Below, piece by piece: positions 46,429 through 52,844 of a DNA stretch of 55,643 bases. The notes beneath the pieces were generated by a model that was not told the DNA's origin, did not search any database, and worked only from the letters and a program-made list of their open reading frames with translations. The DNA lies in IMG/VR virus record IMGVR_UViG_3300032331_001807, positions 1 to 55,643 of that record. One strand, written 5' to 3'. Each line of letters begins with the position of its first letter. Within the stretch, counting starts at the first letter, position 1. A program made the translations under genes and the position numbers. Source of the DNA: a virus.

Positions 46429-47337
46429 TCAGCGCCCGTAGAGGCGGTTTTGCTTCTCGTAGAAGCTCTGCTGGTCCTTCGGGCTCAAGCCCTTGAGGTA
46501 GGCCATGTAGCGGGCGATCCCCACCTTCGCGTCCTGCTCGCCGTCTTGCGTGAGGTCTTCGTAGTCGTAGTGACTGCCCACCCAATCCGCGAGCTCACGC
46601 TGGCTCATCTCCGAGAACACGGCAGACACCACGGGCTCGGGACGACTCGGGAGTTCCCGCACCACGTCGCCCATCCACCTGTCTTGGATCGCGTGGTACT
46701 CGGGAACCGGGATCTGCCACGCCTTCTTCGACGGGTTCCACTTCCACCCGTACTTCTTCATGACCGCGACGAACGGGTAGGTGTTGCCGCTCACGGTCAC
46801 TGTGCCCTCGGTCACGTCGTAGCGACCGGGGTAGGTGTGCTCGACCTTGAGCCCCGCCGCCTCCAGCTTGGGCTGCATCCGTTCAAGCCGCTGCCAGTGC
46901 TCGACGACCTCGCGGTCGTCACCGCCACCACCGGGACGGACCCCACGGTTGAACGCCTCTGCCGCCTCGTTGTGCTTCTTGGCGAGGGCTTGCACCACCG
47001 GGAAGGCAGCTTCTTGGAGCTTGCGGTTCTTGTAGAACTCCGCGTTGCGCCGCCCGCCGTACTTGTACAGCGTCGCGTCGATGCTCCAAACCTTGCTGGC
47101 TGAGTTCCAACGGAAGCCCAGACGCTTGAGCTCGTCACGGTAGTCGAACGTCGGCCCAGCGACATCCAGCACCCAAGAGTCTTCCACGGGGTCGGTCCCG
47201 CCGAAGTCCCCAAGGTTGACGTACTTCACCCGGATGAGTTCTTGGGTGACGCGCGCCGCCTTGAGGAGAGGGAGAAGCTGCGGACGGAGAGACGGCTGCT
47301 GGTGGGCCAGACGGATGAGACGGGTGCGGAGGGTCAT
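46429..47337 (-). CDS. N-terminally tagged protein with DUF5710-like repeats (302 aa)
   Basis: Tag LRTRLIRLAHQQP and LRPQLLPLLKAARV. The body has two copies of the pattern in which a strand is followed by K-x-x-G-x-x-W-N-x-x-x-K-x-W-x-I/V: ELKRLGFRWNSASKVWSIDA and VMKKYGWKWNPSKKAWQIPV, as in DUF5710-like domains. A lysine-rich helical part lies between. The 37-bp DNA of the tag region (47254-47290) is identical to that in the gene at 48368. No enzymatic role is known for this domain. Confidence 0.7.
   Translation of the reverse strand: MTLRTRLIRLAHQQPSLRPQLLPLLKAARVTQELIRVKYVNLGDFGGTDPVEDSWVLDVAGPTFDYRDELKRLGFRWNSASKVWSIDATLYKYGGRRNAEFYKNRKLQEAAFPVVQALAKKHNEAAEAFNRGVRPGGGGDDREVVEHWQRLERMQPKLEAAGLKVEHTYPGRYDVTEGTVTVSGNTYPFVAVMKKYGWKWNPSKKAWQIPVPEYHAIQDRWMGDVVRELPSRPEPVVSAVFSEMSQRELADWVGSHYDYEDLTQDGEQDAKVGIARYMAYLKGLSPKDQQSFYEKQNRLYGR
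47254..47290. repeat. 37-bp exact repeat in tag-coding region, copy 1
   Basis: It begins CGCCGCCTTGAGG and ends GCGGACGGAGA and is identical to 48644-48680. It encodes part of the shared N-terminal tag, so the tag is conserved at DNA level and not only in protein. Possible evidence of cassette exchange. Confidence 0.85.
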
Positions 47338-47368
47338 ACCCCCTGCCGGGAATAGACTCTCTACCGGG

Positions 47369-47857
47369 TCACGAGCTCCGGGTCATGGCCCGGGAGTAGT
47401 CCCAAGTGAGCTCCTCGCCAGCTTTGATGCTCCGCATGGCGCGGAACTCGATGGCCGAGAGACCCTGCCGAAGCACACACACGAGGTTGGGTTCCCGCCC
47501 CGTCGTGTCGAAGCGGTCGAAGTTATAGAGGAGCCCCTCGCCAGAAATGATGCACCGCTTCCCGTTCACCCACGGGAACAGGTAGCGGTTCACCGTCGGC
47601 ATGGAGAGGGACTGGAGGGACTCGTCCTCGGGCAACGGCATCACCCAGCACCGCTCGACGGTCACGCCACGCTCGATGTCGTCACGGGCGAACACGCCCC
47701 TGCCACGCTCCCGGCTGATCCACCGGGCGATGATCGGCCACCCGCCCGGAGGTTCCGGCTTCGCCGCCTTGAGGCAATCACCACAGACGAACGCCGCTTT
47801 GTGTTGCCAGTCGTTGGTGGGTGTCGGGCTTTTCAACCCGCAGTCGGGGCAGATCAT
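47369..47857 (-). CDS. SET-domain protein lysine methyltransferase-like (162 aa)
   Basis: An N-terminal zinc ribbon (CPDC at residues 3-6 and CGDC at 25-28) precedes a compact SET domain: RGRGVFARDDIERGVTVE (residues 51-68, AdoMet-binding GxG), LLYNFDRFDTTGREPNLV (residues 109-125, the N-x-x-x-x-P-N knot in a variant form), and AIEFRAMRSIKAGEELTWDYS (residues 136-155, with the catalytic Tyr). Enzymes of this fold methylate lysine. In a phage, it might modify host or virion proteins. Start from ATG at 47857; overlaps the upstream gene by 4 bases. Confidence 0.85.
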   Translation of the reverse strand: MICPDCGLKSPTPTNDWQHKAAFVCGDCLKAAKPEPPGGWPIIARWISRERGRGVFARDDIERGVTVERCWVMPLPEDESLQSLSMPTVNRYLFPWVNGKRCIISGEGLLYNFDRFDTTGREPNLVCVLRQGLSAIEFRAMRSIKAGEELTWDYSRAMTRSS

Positions 47858-48039
47858 AGCTTCCTTCCCAAGACGTGCAGCATCTTGGCTTGCTGGGAGT
47901 CGAGCCTTCGACCCTCACGGAGCGTCTCACGGAGCTTCTGATACTGGACGTGGTCCTCGGGCGGTAGGGAAGCCAGACGCTTCTCGATCCGATCCAACCA
48001 CCGCTCTGCCTTCTCGTTGGAGAACTTGATCTCGGGCAT
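47854..48039 (-). CDS. small basic coiled-coil protein (61 aa)
   Basis: MPEIKFSNEKAERWLDRIEKRLASL and HVQYQKLRETLREGRRLDSQQAKMLHVLGRKL: a helical hairpin rich in Arg and Lys. The TGA overlaps the ATG of the SET gene (ATGA), so the two are translated together. It may be a partner or substrate of the SET protein, by context only. Confidence 0.65.
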   Translation of the reverse strand: MPEIKFSNEKAERWLDRIEKRLASLPPEDHVQYQKLRETLREGRRLDSQQAKMLHVLGRKL

Positions 48040-48040
48040 C

Positions 48041-48319
48041 CTACGGGTGAGGCTCCTTCAGCAGGGCTACCGTACCGACGCGCACCTCACCCCTCGGCAC
48101 CCACTCCCGAATGAACAGGGCCACGAGCTTCCCGTCGGGACGGGCAAGGTGACCGACGCACCCGGACATCATCGTGGCGATGTTCCGGGTCCGCACGAGC
48201 TCCTCGCCCAGCACGTTCCGAAGGTGATCGTTGTAGTCCTCGGGATGGACGACGACGGTCGTACACCCAGAGACGGTAGGGATGAGCCCCCGCAGGAAGT
48301 CCGCGAACTTGGTATCCAT
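48041..48319 (-). CDS. hypothetical protein (92 aa)
   Basis: A mixed alpha/beta protein: LIPTVSGCTTVVVHPEDYNDHLRNVLGEELVR and MMSGCVGHLARPDGKLVALFIREWVPRGEVRVG. No motif recognised. One base separates it from the next gene. In the same transcription unit as the SET gene. Confidence 0.6.
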   Translation of the reverse strand: MDTKFADFLRGLIPTVSGCTTVVVHPEDYNDHLRNVLGEELVRTRNIATMMSGCVGHLARPDGKLVALFIREWVPRGEVRVGTVALLKEPHP

Positions 48320-48367
48320 CTCTCGTCCTCGGTGGGCGAGTTACCGTTCACCGATGAGAGCGTCGGA

Positions 48368-48730
48368 TCACTTGGCGTTGTGGACCGCCGAGATCACCGA
48401 AGCGATGAGATCGTCGTGGAACAGTTCGGCGCTCCCCCCGCTGAAGAACTTGTTGAACTTGCCGCTCTCCCAAAGGGCCTTCTTTACCAAGGCCGCGACA
48501 TTTCGCGACGTGTCCTCCACGATCCCTTGGAGGTCGTTGCTCGCGTTGTCGAGGTTCTCTTGGGCCTCTTCCATGTCCTCCTCGGACGCGGGCACCTTGT
48601 CGAACTCCAGAAGGTACGGGTTGAGCTCTTCGCCCAGATTGCCCGCCGCCTTGAGGAGAGGGAGAAGCTGCGGACGGAGATGCGGCTGCTGGTGAGCCAG
48701 CCGAATGAGGGAGGATCGCAGGGAGCTCAT
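48368..48730 (-). CDS. N-terminally tagged protein (120 aa)
   Basis: Tag LRSSLIRLAHQQP and LRPQLLPLLKAAGNL. The body is alpha-helical and acidic (EEDMEEAQENLDNASNDLQGIVEDTSRNVAALVKKAL) and ends FFSGGSAELFHDDLIASVISAVHNAK. The ATG at 48730 has an AGGGAG ribosome site nearby; a longer upstream frame (to 48835) is rejected because the tag should be at the N-terminus. Part of the tagged cluster. Confidence 0.75.
   Translation of the reverse strand: MSSLRSSLIRLAHQQPHLRPQLLPLLKAAGNLGEELNPYLLEFDKVPASEEDMEEAQENLDNASNDLQGIVEDTSRNVAALVKKALWESGKFNKFFSGGSAELFHDDLIASVISAVHNAK
48644..48680. repeat. 37-bp exact repeat in tag-coding region, copy 2
   Basis: Identical to 47254-47290. Downstream codons also match closely (CGGCTGCTGGTG shared), so gene conversion or recent duplication of the tag segment is likely. 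Confidence 0.85.
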
Positions 48731-48794
48731 GCCCCGCACGGGGCATAGGGTATCTACCGTAGGCGTTTTCGGTAGTAGTCCCATGGATTTTCCC

Positions 48795-49559
48795 TCACAG
48801 TTCGATCTCCTTCTGTCGGTCGAGCTCCCGGCCAATCGCCGCCCTCACCAACGCCCAATCCTCACGGTGGAGGAGGGCGCACGACGCCAGCATCGGGAAG
48901 CCGTTGATCGCACGTCCCCCCATGGAGTCCTTGTAGTAGCCGTAGACCACACCAAGGTCGGACTTCAGCTTGTCGAAGTGGGCGTCCCGCCCCGCCTCCC
49001 ACTCCTTCACCTTGGTCTGGAGGGCGTCGCACTCCTCCCGCCACACCTTCATCCGCCCGCGCCACTCGGCCAGCTTCGCACGGTGCCTTGAGAGGTTCGC
49101 CCGGTGCTCGGTGAGTGCCGCCTCATGGGCAGCGTCCGCAGCACGGTTCGCAGCAGCCTCGGCATCCCGCAGGGCATCCTCGGCACGGGTGAGAGCCTCA
49201 CGGGCAGCTTCTACCTCACTGTCCTCCACCTCGCCCCAGCGGGCACGGAACTCGGCACGGGCGAGAGCCTCGCGGGCTTCCGCCACCGCCGCCTTCAGAC
49301 CCTCGCGCGCCGCACCCACGTCGGGCTCCGGGCGCTTCGGGCGGGTGAACCCGCGCACGGGCTTCGCGGGCTCCTTGGGGAGCTCGGGCTCGTCCACGGG
49401 GTAGGCGAGACCGCCCAGCGCGATGGGCATGAAGACCATGCTGATGAGGTTGTCGGGTACCTGTGCCGACAACAGCACTTGGTTCGCGATTACATCGCGA
49501 ACCAGTTGCTTGAGGTCTTCCTTGGGTTGGCGGGGGATGTCCATTGCAGTCTCCATCAC
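48795..49559 (-). CDS. coiled-coil protein (254 aa)
   Basis: The N-terminal 50 residues (LVRDVIANQVLLSAQVPDNLISMVFMPIALGGLAYP) are hydrophobic and may insert in a membrane. A Pro/Lys linker leads to a long Ala/Glu/Arg coiled coil (REALARAEFRARWGEVEDSEVEAAREALTRAEDALRDAEAAANRAADAAHEAAL) with near-heptad repeats. The end (LGVVYGYYKDSMGGRAINGF) is globular. Start ATG at 49559 or 49544 (five residues shorter); a promoter-like motif at 49584-49597 lies upstream. Function unknown, possibly scaffold or tail-length-related. Confidence 0.65.
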   Translation of the reverse strand: MMETAMDIPRQPKEDLKQLVRDVIANQVLLSAQVPDNLISMVFMPIALGGLAYPVDEPELPKEPAKPVRGFTRPKRPEPDVGAAREGLKAAVAEAREALARAEFRARWGEVEDSEVEAAREALTRAEDALRDAEAAANRAADAAHEAALTEHRANLSRHRAKLAEWRGRMKVWREECDALQTKVKEWEAGRDAHFDKLKSDLGVVYGYYKDSMGGRAINGFPMLASCALLHREDWALVRAAIGRELDRQKEIEL

Positions 49560-49583
49560 CCCAACGGAGACACCGTGGGGCTT

Positions 49584-49597
49584 GTAACCGGGTTACG
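49584..49597 (-). promoter_or_regulatory. recurring 14-base motif, variant
   Basis: CGTAACCCGGTTAC on the minus strand, a weaker form of CGATTCYYGGTTAC. It lies 24 bases from the ATG at 49559, or 39 from the alternative ATG. It overlaps the stop of the sigma region-4 gene. Confidence 0.5.
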
Positions 49598-49859
49598 CCC
49601 GGGACAGAGCCCGTTGGAGCTTCCCCATCGCGTCGGCCTCGACTTGTTGAACGCGCTGACGGGTGACCCCCCACTCGTCGGCCATTTCTTGGAGCGTCGG
49701 GACGGTGTCCCCCTCACCGACGAGATCAGGTAGCACCCGGCGCGTCACGATCTCCCGCTCCCTTGGGCGCAGCTTCCCAAGGGCCTTCCCCACCGCCCGC
49801 TCGATATCGCCCGCGCGCATCTGGTCTTCGATGTCCTGCAACAGCCTCGGGTCTTCCAC
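49593..49859 (-). CDS. sigma-70 region 4 segment (RpoH-like, C-terminal part)
   Basis: An 88-residue protein starting at a GTG. KLRPREREIVTRRVLPDLVGEGDTVPTLQEMADEWGVTRQRVQQVEADAMGKLQRAL is sigma region 4 with the helix-turn-helix that binds the -35 element. It is in the same reading frame as the gene upstream (49863-50375) and is separated from it only by TAG and one ACG codon. The two therefore form one RpoH-like sigma factor interrupted by an amber stop; region 4 could be made by read-through, by restart at the GTG, or as a separate subunit. Confidence 0.8.
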   Translation of the reverse strand: MEDPRLLQDIEDQMRAGDIERAVGKALGKLRPREREIVTRRVLPDLVGEGDTVPTLQEMADEWGVTRQRVQQVEADAMGKLQRALSRA

Positions 49860-49862
49860 CGT

Positions 49863-50375
49863 CTAGTGCCGTGGGATCTTCGCACCCGGGGAGTCCACCC
49901 CCTCACGGTGGTCCCATGTCTCGTCAAGGGAGTCCTCGGGGTGAAGGTACATGGAGGCCGCGACGAAGCAGTCCCAATCCGTGGGGTGCGCCCAGTGGCG
50001 GTTCTCCCGCAGGAAGATCCGCACCGTGCTTGCCTCGCAACTGCCCCCTTCCCGAAGGTGCCGCCGCAACCCGCGACTCAGCCCACGCTGGTTCCGTGTG
50101 CCCGTCATCCCCACCCGGCGGTAGAAATGCACCACCCCCGACAGGTGGTTGCGAATGAGCCGCCCCGCCCAAGTGCTGAAGGCGTACCCCCGGTCGGGGT
50201 CGAAGGTGCGGGCAGCGGCACAGAGCGCCGTCAACGCTTCCTGTTCGATGTCCGACCGCTCAAGGTGGAGGCAGGTGAACCCCCGGGAGATGTCCACCGC
50301 CAAGCCGTAGTGCCGCACGGGGTCCTCCCGGTACGGCCCAAGGCGCGACACGTCCCGGTAGGCGTACTCAGTCAT
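49863..50375 (-). CDS. sigma-70 region 2/3 segment (RpoH-like, N-terminal part)
   Basis: A 170-residue protein with LERSDIEQEALTALCAAARTFDPDRGYAFSTWAGRLIRNHL, the region 2 core that binds RNA polymerase and melts the -10 element, then RNQRGLSRGLRRHLREGG, like the sigma-32 RNL-type segment, and a region 3 part ending HPEDSLDETWDHREGVDSPGAKIPRH. The chain ends at TAG with region 4 continuing in frame. The start ATG overlaps the previous gene by 8 bases. It probably redirects host polymerase to phage promoters. Confidence 0.8.
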   Translation of the reverse strand: MTEYAYRDVSRLGPYREDPVRHYGLAVDISRGFTCLHLERSDIEQEALTALCAAARTFDPDRGYAFSTWAGRLIRNHLSGVVHFYRRVGMTGTRNQRGLSRGLRRHLREGGSCEASTVRIFLRENRHWAHPTDWDCFVAASMYLHPEDSLDETWDHREGVDSPGAKIPRH

Positions 50376-50595
50376 TGATGAACCCGCACCACGGTTCAAA
50401 CAGGGGTGCGGGGAGCGGGAGCCCCAATGCTTCGTGCAGGACCATGCCGCTGTCGGCGGCGTTGGTACCACACGCAGTGCAGGGGGTCAGCCCCACGTCC
50501 CCCTCGCCACACGCGGCGCAGGGGAGGCGCTCACCCGCGAGGATGCGGGCGGTGTCGTGGGCGCGGCCAGCGATGACGATGTCTTCAAGAGTCAT
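50368..50595 (-). CDS. zinc-ribbon protein (75 aa)
   Basis: Two C-x-x-C pairs, LPCAACGEGDVGLTPCTACGTN, form a zinc ribbon in the middle of a 75-residue protein. The N-terminal helix (MTLEDIVIAGRAHDTARILAGE) may dimerise. The 8-base overlap with the sigma gene couples their translation; it could modulate sigma activity, which is inference from order. The ATG lies exactly 29 bases after a copy of the recurring motif. Confidence 0.7.
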   Translation of the reverse strand: MTLEDIVIAGRAHDTARILAGERLPCAACGEGDVGLTPCTACGTNAADSGMVLHEALGLPLPAPLFEPWCGFIND

Positions 50596-50624
50596 GACTG
50601 CACCACGAAGGGCGGTTTGGGGTT

Positions 50625-50638
50625 GTAACCAAGAATCA
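50625..50638 (-). promoter_or_regulatory. recurring 14-base motif, minus copy
   Basis: TGATTCTTGGTTAC on the minus strand, 29 bases before the ATG at 50595. The promoter-like site drives the zinc-ribbon gene and through it the sigma gene. Confidence 0.7.
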
Positions 50639-50815
50639 ACCACCGGGACGTGGGGCGGGAGTCTCGACGGGCGGGGCGATCTCACGCAAGGGGAGCGTGC
50701 GGTTCTGCTCCTCCAAGGCGTCCGCGATGCGCTCCAGCGCCCGCACGAGCCTCGGGAGGGTGCCCTCGTAGTACACCCTCCCCATGAGGGTCTGGAAGAA
50801 GCTAGGCCCGCTCAC
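50636..50815 (-). CDS. small helical protein (59 aa)
   Basis: The GTG at 50815 overlaps the TGA of the previous gene (GTGA). SFFQTLMGRVYYEGTLPRLVRALERIADALEEQNR is an amphipathic helix pair, followed by a Pro-rich end (APPVETPAPRPGG). No motif recognised. The stop lies just inside the next copy of the recurring motif. Confidence 0.6.
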   Translation of the reverse strand: MSGPSFFQTLMGRVYYEGTLPRLVRALERIADALEEQNRTLPLREIAPPVETPAPRPGG

Positions 50816-51162
50816 GACGCCCCCTCCAGTTCGTGGCGCTCGACGTAGAGCAGCACCCGCGTACGCACCGACCCCCCTCGGTCGAAGTCGTCGTCGAACA
50901 GGTACATGGCCATGGCCGGGTACGTCGCCGGGAAGTATGGCTCCTTGCCGTGGCGGTAGGTGGCGAAGTCCACGGGCTGGTCCTCCCACGACCAGTCCCC
51001 ATCGTAGGGGGTGGCGTCTTCGAGGTCACTGGGGTAGCGACCGTCCGCGAGGGCGAACTCGACCCCCAGCATCCTCTCGATGCACTCGGGAGACTCTCCC
51101 GACGCTTGGCGAACCACGAGGGCGACGATCTCGCCCTCGTTCCTCACGAGCTTGCGGTTCAT
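50812..51162 (-). CDS. hypothetical protein (116 aa)
   Basis: MNRKLVRNEGEIVALVVRQASGESPECIERMLG at the N-terminus, an acidic middle (SDLEDATPYDGDWSWEDQPVDF), and AMYLFDDDFDRGGSVRTRVLLYVERHELEG at the end. Small alpha/beta protein. Translationally coupled by 4-base overlaps to both neighbours. Unknown function. Confidence 0.6.
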   Translation of the reverse strand: MNRKLVRNEGEIVALVVRQASGESPECIERMLGVEFALADGRYPSDLEDATPYDGDWSWEDQPVDFATYRHGKEPYFPATYPAMAMYLFDDDFDRGGSVRTRVLLYVERHELEGAS

Positions 51163-51527
51163 GACGCCACGTCCACGCTGGCGTCGAGGGCCGTGCGGCC
51201 CGTGTACCGGGCGATGATCTCGGCCAGCACCACGGCGTCGCCCTCGCTCACGCCCAGCTTGGAGGCGACGTAGCCCGGAGACAGGTACCCGCCCGTGTCC
51301 GCGACGGTCATGCAGGTGCCGTGACCCGCCGTGTAGAGGGCCACGAAGAACGCGCCGTGCCCTGCATAGGCGTTCACGGCGGGCGGGGCACCGTTGAGGT
51401 GCGCCCGCATGTCGGTGACGTGGAGCAAGTACCGGGTGCCGTTCCCCGGCTGGTACTCGATCACGGTCACGGGGGCGGGGGCCGTGTGCTCGGCCTTGGT
51501 GGCCGCTTCGATGGACTTTGTCCTCAT
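51159..51527 (-). CDS. hypothetical protein (122 aa)
   Basis: VTVIEYQPGNGTRYLLHVTDMRA and FFVALYTAGHGTCMTVADTGGYLSPGYVASKLGVSEGDAVVLAEIIARY: an alpha/beta protein with a helix-turn-helix-like end (YVASKLGVSEGDAV). The ATG at 51527 is preceded by GGCGTAA and by GGAGACCCC, a good ribosome site. Motif copy 51570-51583 lies 42 bases upstream. Confidence 0.6.
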   Translation of the reverse strand: MRTKSIEAATKAEHTAPAPVTVIEYQPGNGTRYLLHVTDMRAHLNGAPPAVNAYAGHGAFFVALYTAGHGTCMTVADTGGYLSPGYVASKLGVSEGDAVVLAEIIARYTGRTALDASVDVAS

Positions 51528-51569
51528 GGGGTCTCCTTACGCCTCACCAACGGAGGCACTTGTGGGGGT

Positions 51570-51583
51570 GTAACCAAGAACCG
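51570..51583 (-). promoter_or_regulatory. recurring 14-base motif, variant spacing
   Basis: CGGTTCTTGGTTAC on the minus strand, a variant of the consensus; spacing to the ATG at 51527 is 42 bases instead of 29. A GGGAGTT-free, GCCTCCGT stretch follows. Confidence 0.6.
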
Positions 51584-51586
51584 GGA

Positions 51587-51868
51587 TCACCCTCGGGGGT
51601 TGCGGGCGAAGTGAGCCTTGGACCCGACGACGGGGGCGACCTCCTCCCAATGGGCGCGGCCCACGGGCGAGATGCCCGACGCCGCGATGCGGTCCCGCAG
51701 CGCCCGGATGCTCTCGGGAGCCCGCTCCACCAGCGCCTTGACGGACACCGCATGGTCGTGGCGGAAGCGCCGACCGTCACGGGCAGTCGCCACCACCGAC
51801 CAGAAGGTGGTGACGGCCCCGCCCACGAAACGACAGGTGGGCTCGACGGCGAAGGTAAACGCGGTCAT
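51587..51868 (-). CDS. hypothetical protein (93 aa)
   Basis: MTAFTFAVEPTCRFVGGAVTTFWSVVATARDGRRFRHDHAVSVKALVERAPESIRALRDRI and GISPVGRAHWEEVAPVVGSKAHFARNPRG. Beta-rich start, then helices. No motif recognised. The ATG is exactly 29 bases after the motif copy at 51898-51911, which faces a divergent copy at 51931-51944 for the next gene. Confidence 0.65.
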   Translation of the reverse strand: MTAFTFAVEPTCRFVGGAVTTFWSVVATARDGRRFRHDHAVSVKALVERAPESIRALRDRIAASGISPVGRAHWEEVAPVVGSKAHFARNPRG

Positions 51869-51897
51869 GCCCCCACCACGGAACCGACCCCTCGGCT

Positions 51898-51911
51898 GTA
51901 ACCGGGAATCG
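51898..51911 (-). promoter_or_regulatory. recurring 14-base motif, minus copy (divergent pair)
   Basis: CGATTCCCGGTTAC on the minus strand, 29 bases before the ATG at 51868. Together with 51931-51944 on the plus strand it forms a divergent pair with only 19 bases between them, so one protein bound here could drive both genes. Confidence 0.75.
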
Positions 51912-51930
51912 TCGGGGAGCCCAAGAACTT

Positions 51931-51944
51931 CGATTCTTGGTTAC
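51931..51944 (+). promoter_or_regulatory. recurring 14-base motif, plus copy (divergent pair)
   Basis: CGATTCTTGGTTAC, exact consensus, 29 bases before the ATG at 51974. The 7 bases TTCTTGG also pair with CCAAGAA just upstream, forming a small hairpin over the motif. Confidence 0.75.
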
Positions 51945-51973
51945 GGGGGAACCCCTGTCTCCGTGGTGAGGGC

Positions 51974-52309
51974 ATGACCACCGAAGTCACCCTCACCGAG
52001 TCTGCCCGCGCCTCCTACCGCATTGCCCGTCTCAACGGGGCGGGCATCCAGACCGCGCTGGAGGCAGCGTGGAAGGAGGTGCGGAGGGCCATGAAGCACC
52101 TCCGCGCCCCCTCGGGCATCGAGGCCATCGGGACGCTCAACACGTCCCGTCGCCGCAACTACCGAAGCCCCCTCGGGCAAGCCCTCAACATCCCCGGCTG
52201 CACGGGGTGCTACGGGCAGTACTGCTCTCTCTGGCGGCGGACGGAGACCTCGTGGCGGGAGCGCGAGGAAACCGTGCAGGCTCTCGTGGCCTTCATGGAG
52301 GAGGCGTGA
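51974..52309 (+). CDS. hypothetical protein (111 aa)
   Basis: MTTEVTLTESARASYRIARLNGAGIQTALEAAWKEVRRAMKHLRAPSG is a basic helical part. A small cysteine cluster (GCTGCYGQYC) suggests metal binding. No family recognised. The start follows a promoter-like motif by 29 bases and overlaps the next gene (TGATG). Confidence 0.65.
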   Translation: MTTEVTLTESARASYRIARLNGAGIQTALEAAWKEVRRAMKHLRAPSGIEAIGTLNTSRRRNYRSPLGQALNIPGCTGCYGQYCSLWRRTETSWREREETVQALVAFMEEA

Positions 52310-52503
52310 TGACCCCCCGCGAGCATTCGTGTGTGGGCGGGTACCCGTCCAAGGAGCCGAGTTGGTGGGCGACGGACGGGCGGGGCATCGAGCTCTGCCG
52401 CGTCTGTGACCTGTGCCGGGACGAGAAGCTCGCCCGGTACCGCCCGGAGATCCTCCGTCCCTACGACGAGAGCGACGTGAACGAGCCCATCGAGCCCGAG
52501 TGA
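52309..52503 (+). CDS. small cysteine-rich protein (64 aa)
   Basis: HSCVGGYPSKEP, then ELCRVCDLCRDEKLARYRPEILRPYDESDVNEPIEPE. C-x-x-C-x-x-C like zinc knuckle followed by a conserved YRPEIL-type tail. Translationally coupled to the preceding gene. A structured element at 52523-52568 follows its stop by 20 bases. Confidence 0.65.
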   Translation: MTPREHSCVGGYPSKEPSWWATDGRGIELCRVCDLCRDEKLARYRPEILRPYDESDVNEPIEPE

Positions 52504-52522
52504 GGGCGCGGCCCCGCGAGGG

Positions 52523-52568
52523 GTGGGGCACCCAAGTTCTCCGTGGGAGCCCCACACCAAGAACTTGG
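52523..52568 (+). other. interleaved stems: possible RNA pseudoknot, copy 1
   Basis: GTGGGGC (52523-52529) pairs with GCCCCAC (52549-52555), and CCAAGTTCT (52532-52540), inside that loop, pairs with AGAACTTGG (52560-52568). Crossing stems of 7 and 9 perfect pairs form an H-type pseudoknot or a two-state switch. A similar element follows the gene at 52845-53162. Another GC hairpin (52581-52603) lies just after. Confidence 0.6.
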
Positions 52569-52580
52569 ATGGCAGCGGAA

Positions 52581-52603
52581 GGGGCGGGGGAGCACCCCGC
52601 CCC
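52581..52603. terminator. GC-rich hairpin between converging genes
   Basis: GGGGCGGGG and CCCCGCCCC form 9 perfect pairs around a 5-base loop. There is no T tract. It lies where plus-strand transcription and the minus-strand gene 52611-52751 meet, so it may stop or slow both. Confidence 0.5.
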
Positions 52604-52610
52604 GGGACGG

Positions 52611-52751
52611 TCAACCCTCGGCCACCGCCGCCTTCACCGCCTTGCGGGCGGCTTGACGGGCGCGGGACCGACCCGCCTTGGCCCGACGAGCCACCTCCTT
52701 GCGGGAGGTGGACGCGATGTCGTACTTGGAGCGTGTACCGAGAGGTGCCAT
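52611..52751 (-). CDS. very small basic protein (46 aa)
   Basis: Below usual size limits but with a recurring motif exactly 29 bases upstream of its ATG (52781-52794). It reads MAPLGTRSKYDIASTSRKEV and then RRAKAGRSRARQAARKAVKA, rich in Arg, Lys and Ala like a nucleic-acid-binding or histone-tail-type peptide. It could bind DNA or RNA; no family recognised. Confidence 0.6.
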   Translation of the reverse strand: MAPLGTRSKYDIASTSRKEVARRAKAGRSRARQAARKAVKAAVAEG

Positions 52752-52780
52752 GAACATCCCACGGAGACAGGGGTGACTCC

Positions 52781-52794
52781 GTAACCGAAAATCG
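52781..52794 (-). promoter_or_regulatory. recurring 14-base motif, minus copy (divergent pair)
   Basis: CGATTTTCGGTTAC on the minus strand, 29 bases before the ATG at 52751. It lies 7 bases from the plus copy at 52802-52815, forming a second divergent pair. Confidence 0.7.
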
Positions 52795-52801
52795 ACCGTG
52801 A

Positions 52802-52815
52802 CGAATCTTGGTTAC
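52802..52815 (+). promoter_or_regulatory. recurring 14-base motif, plus copy (divergent pair)
   Basis: CGAATCTTGGTTAC, one base off consensus, 29 bases before the ATG at 52845. CTCTCCGTGGTGAGGGC follows, containing the ribosome site. Confidence 0.7.
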
Positions 52816-52844
52816 GAACCGAGGGTGCTCTCCGTGGTGAGGGC

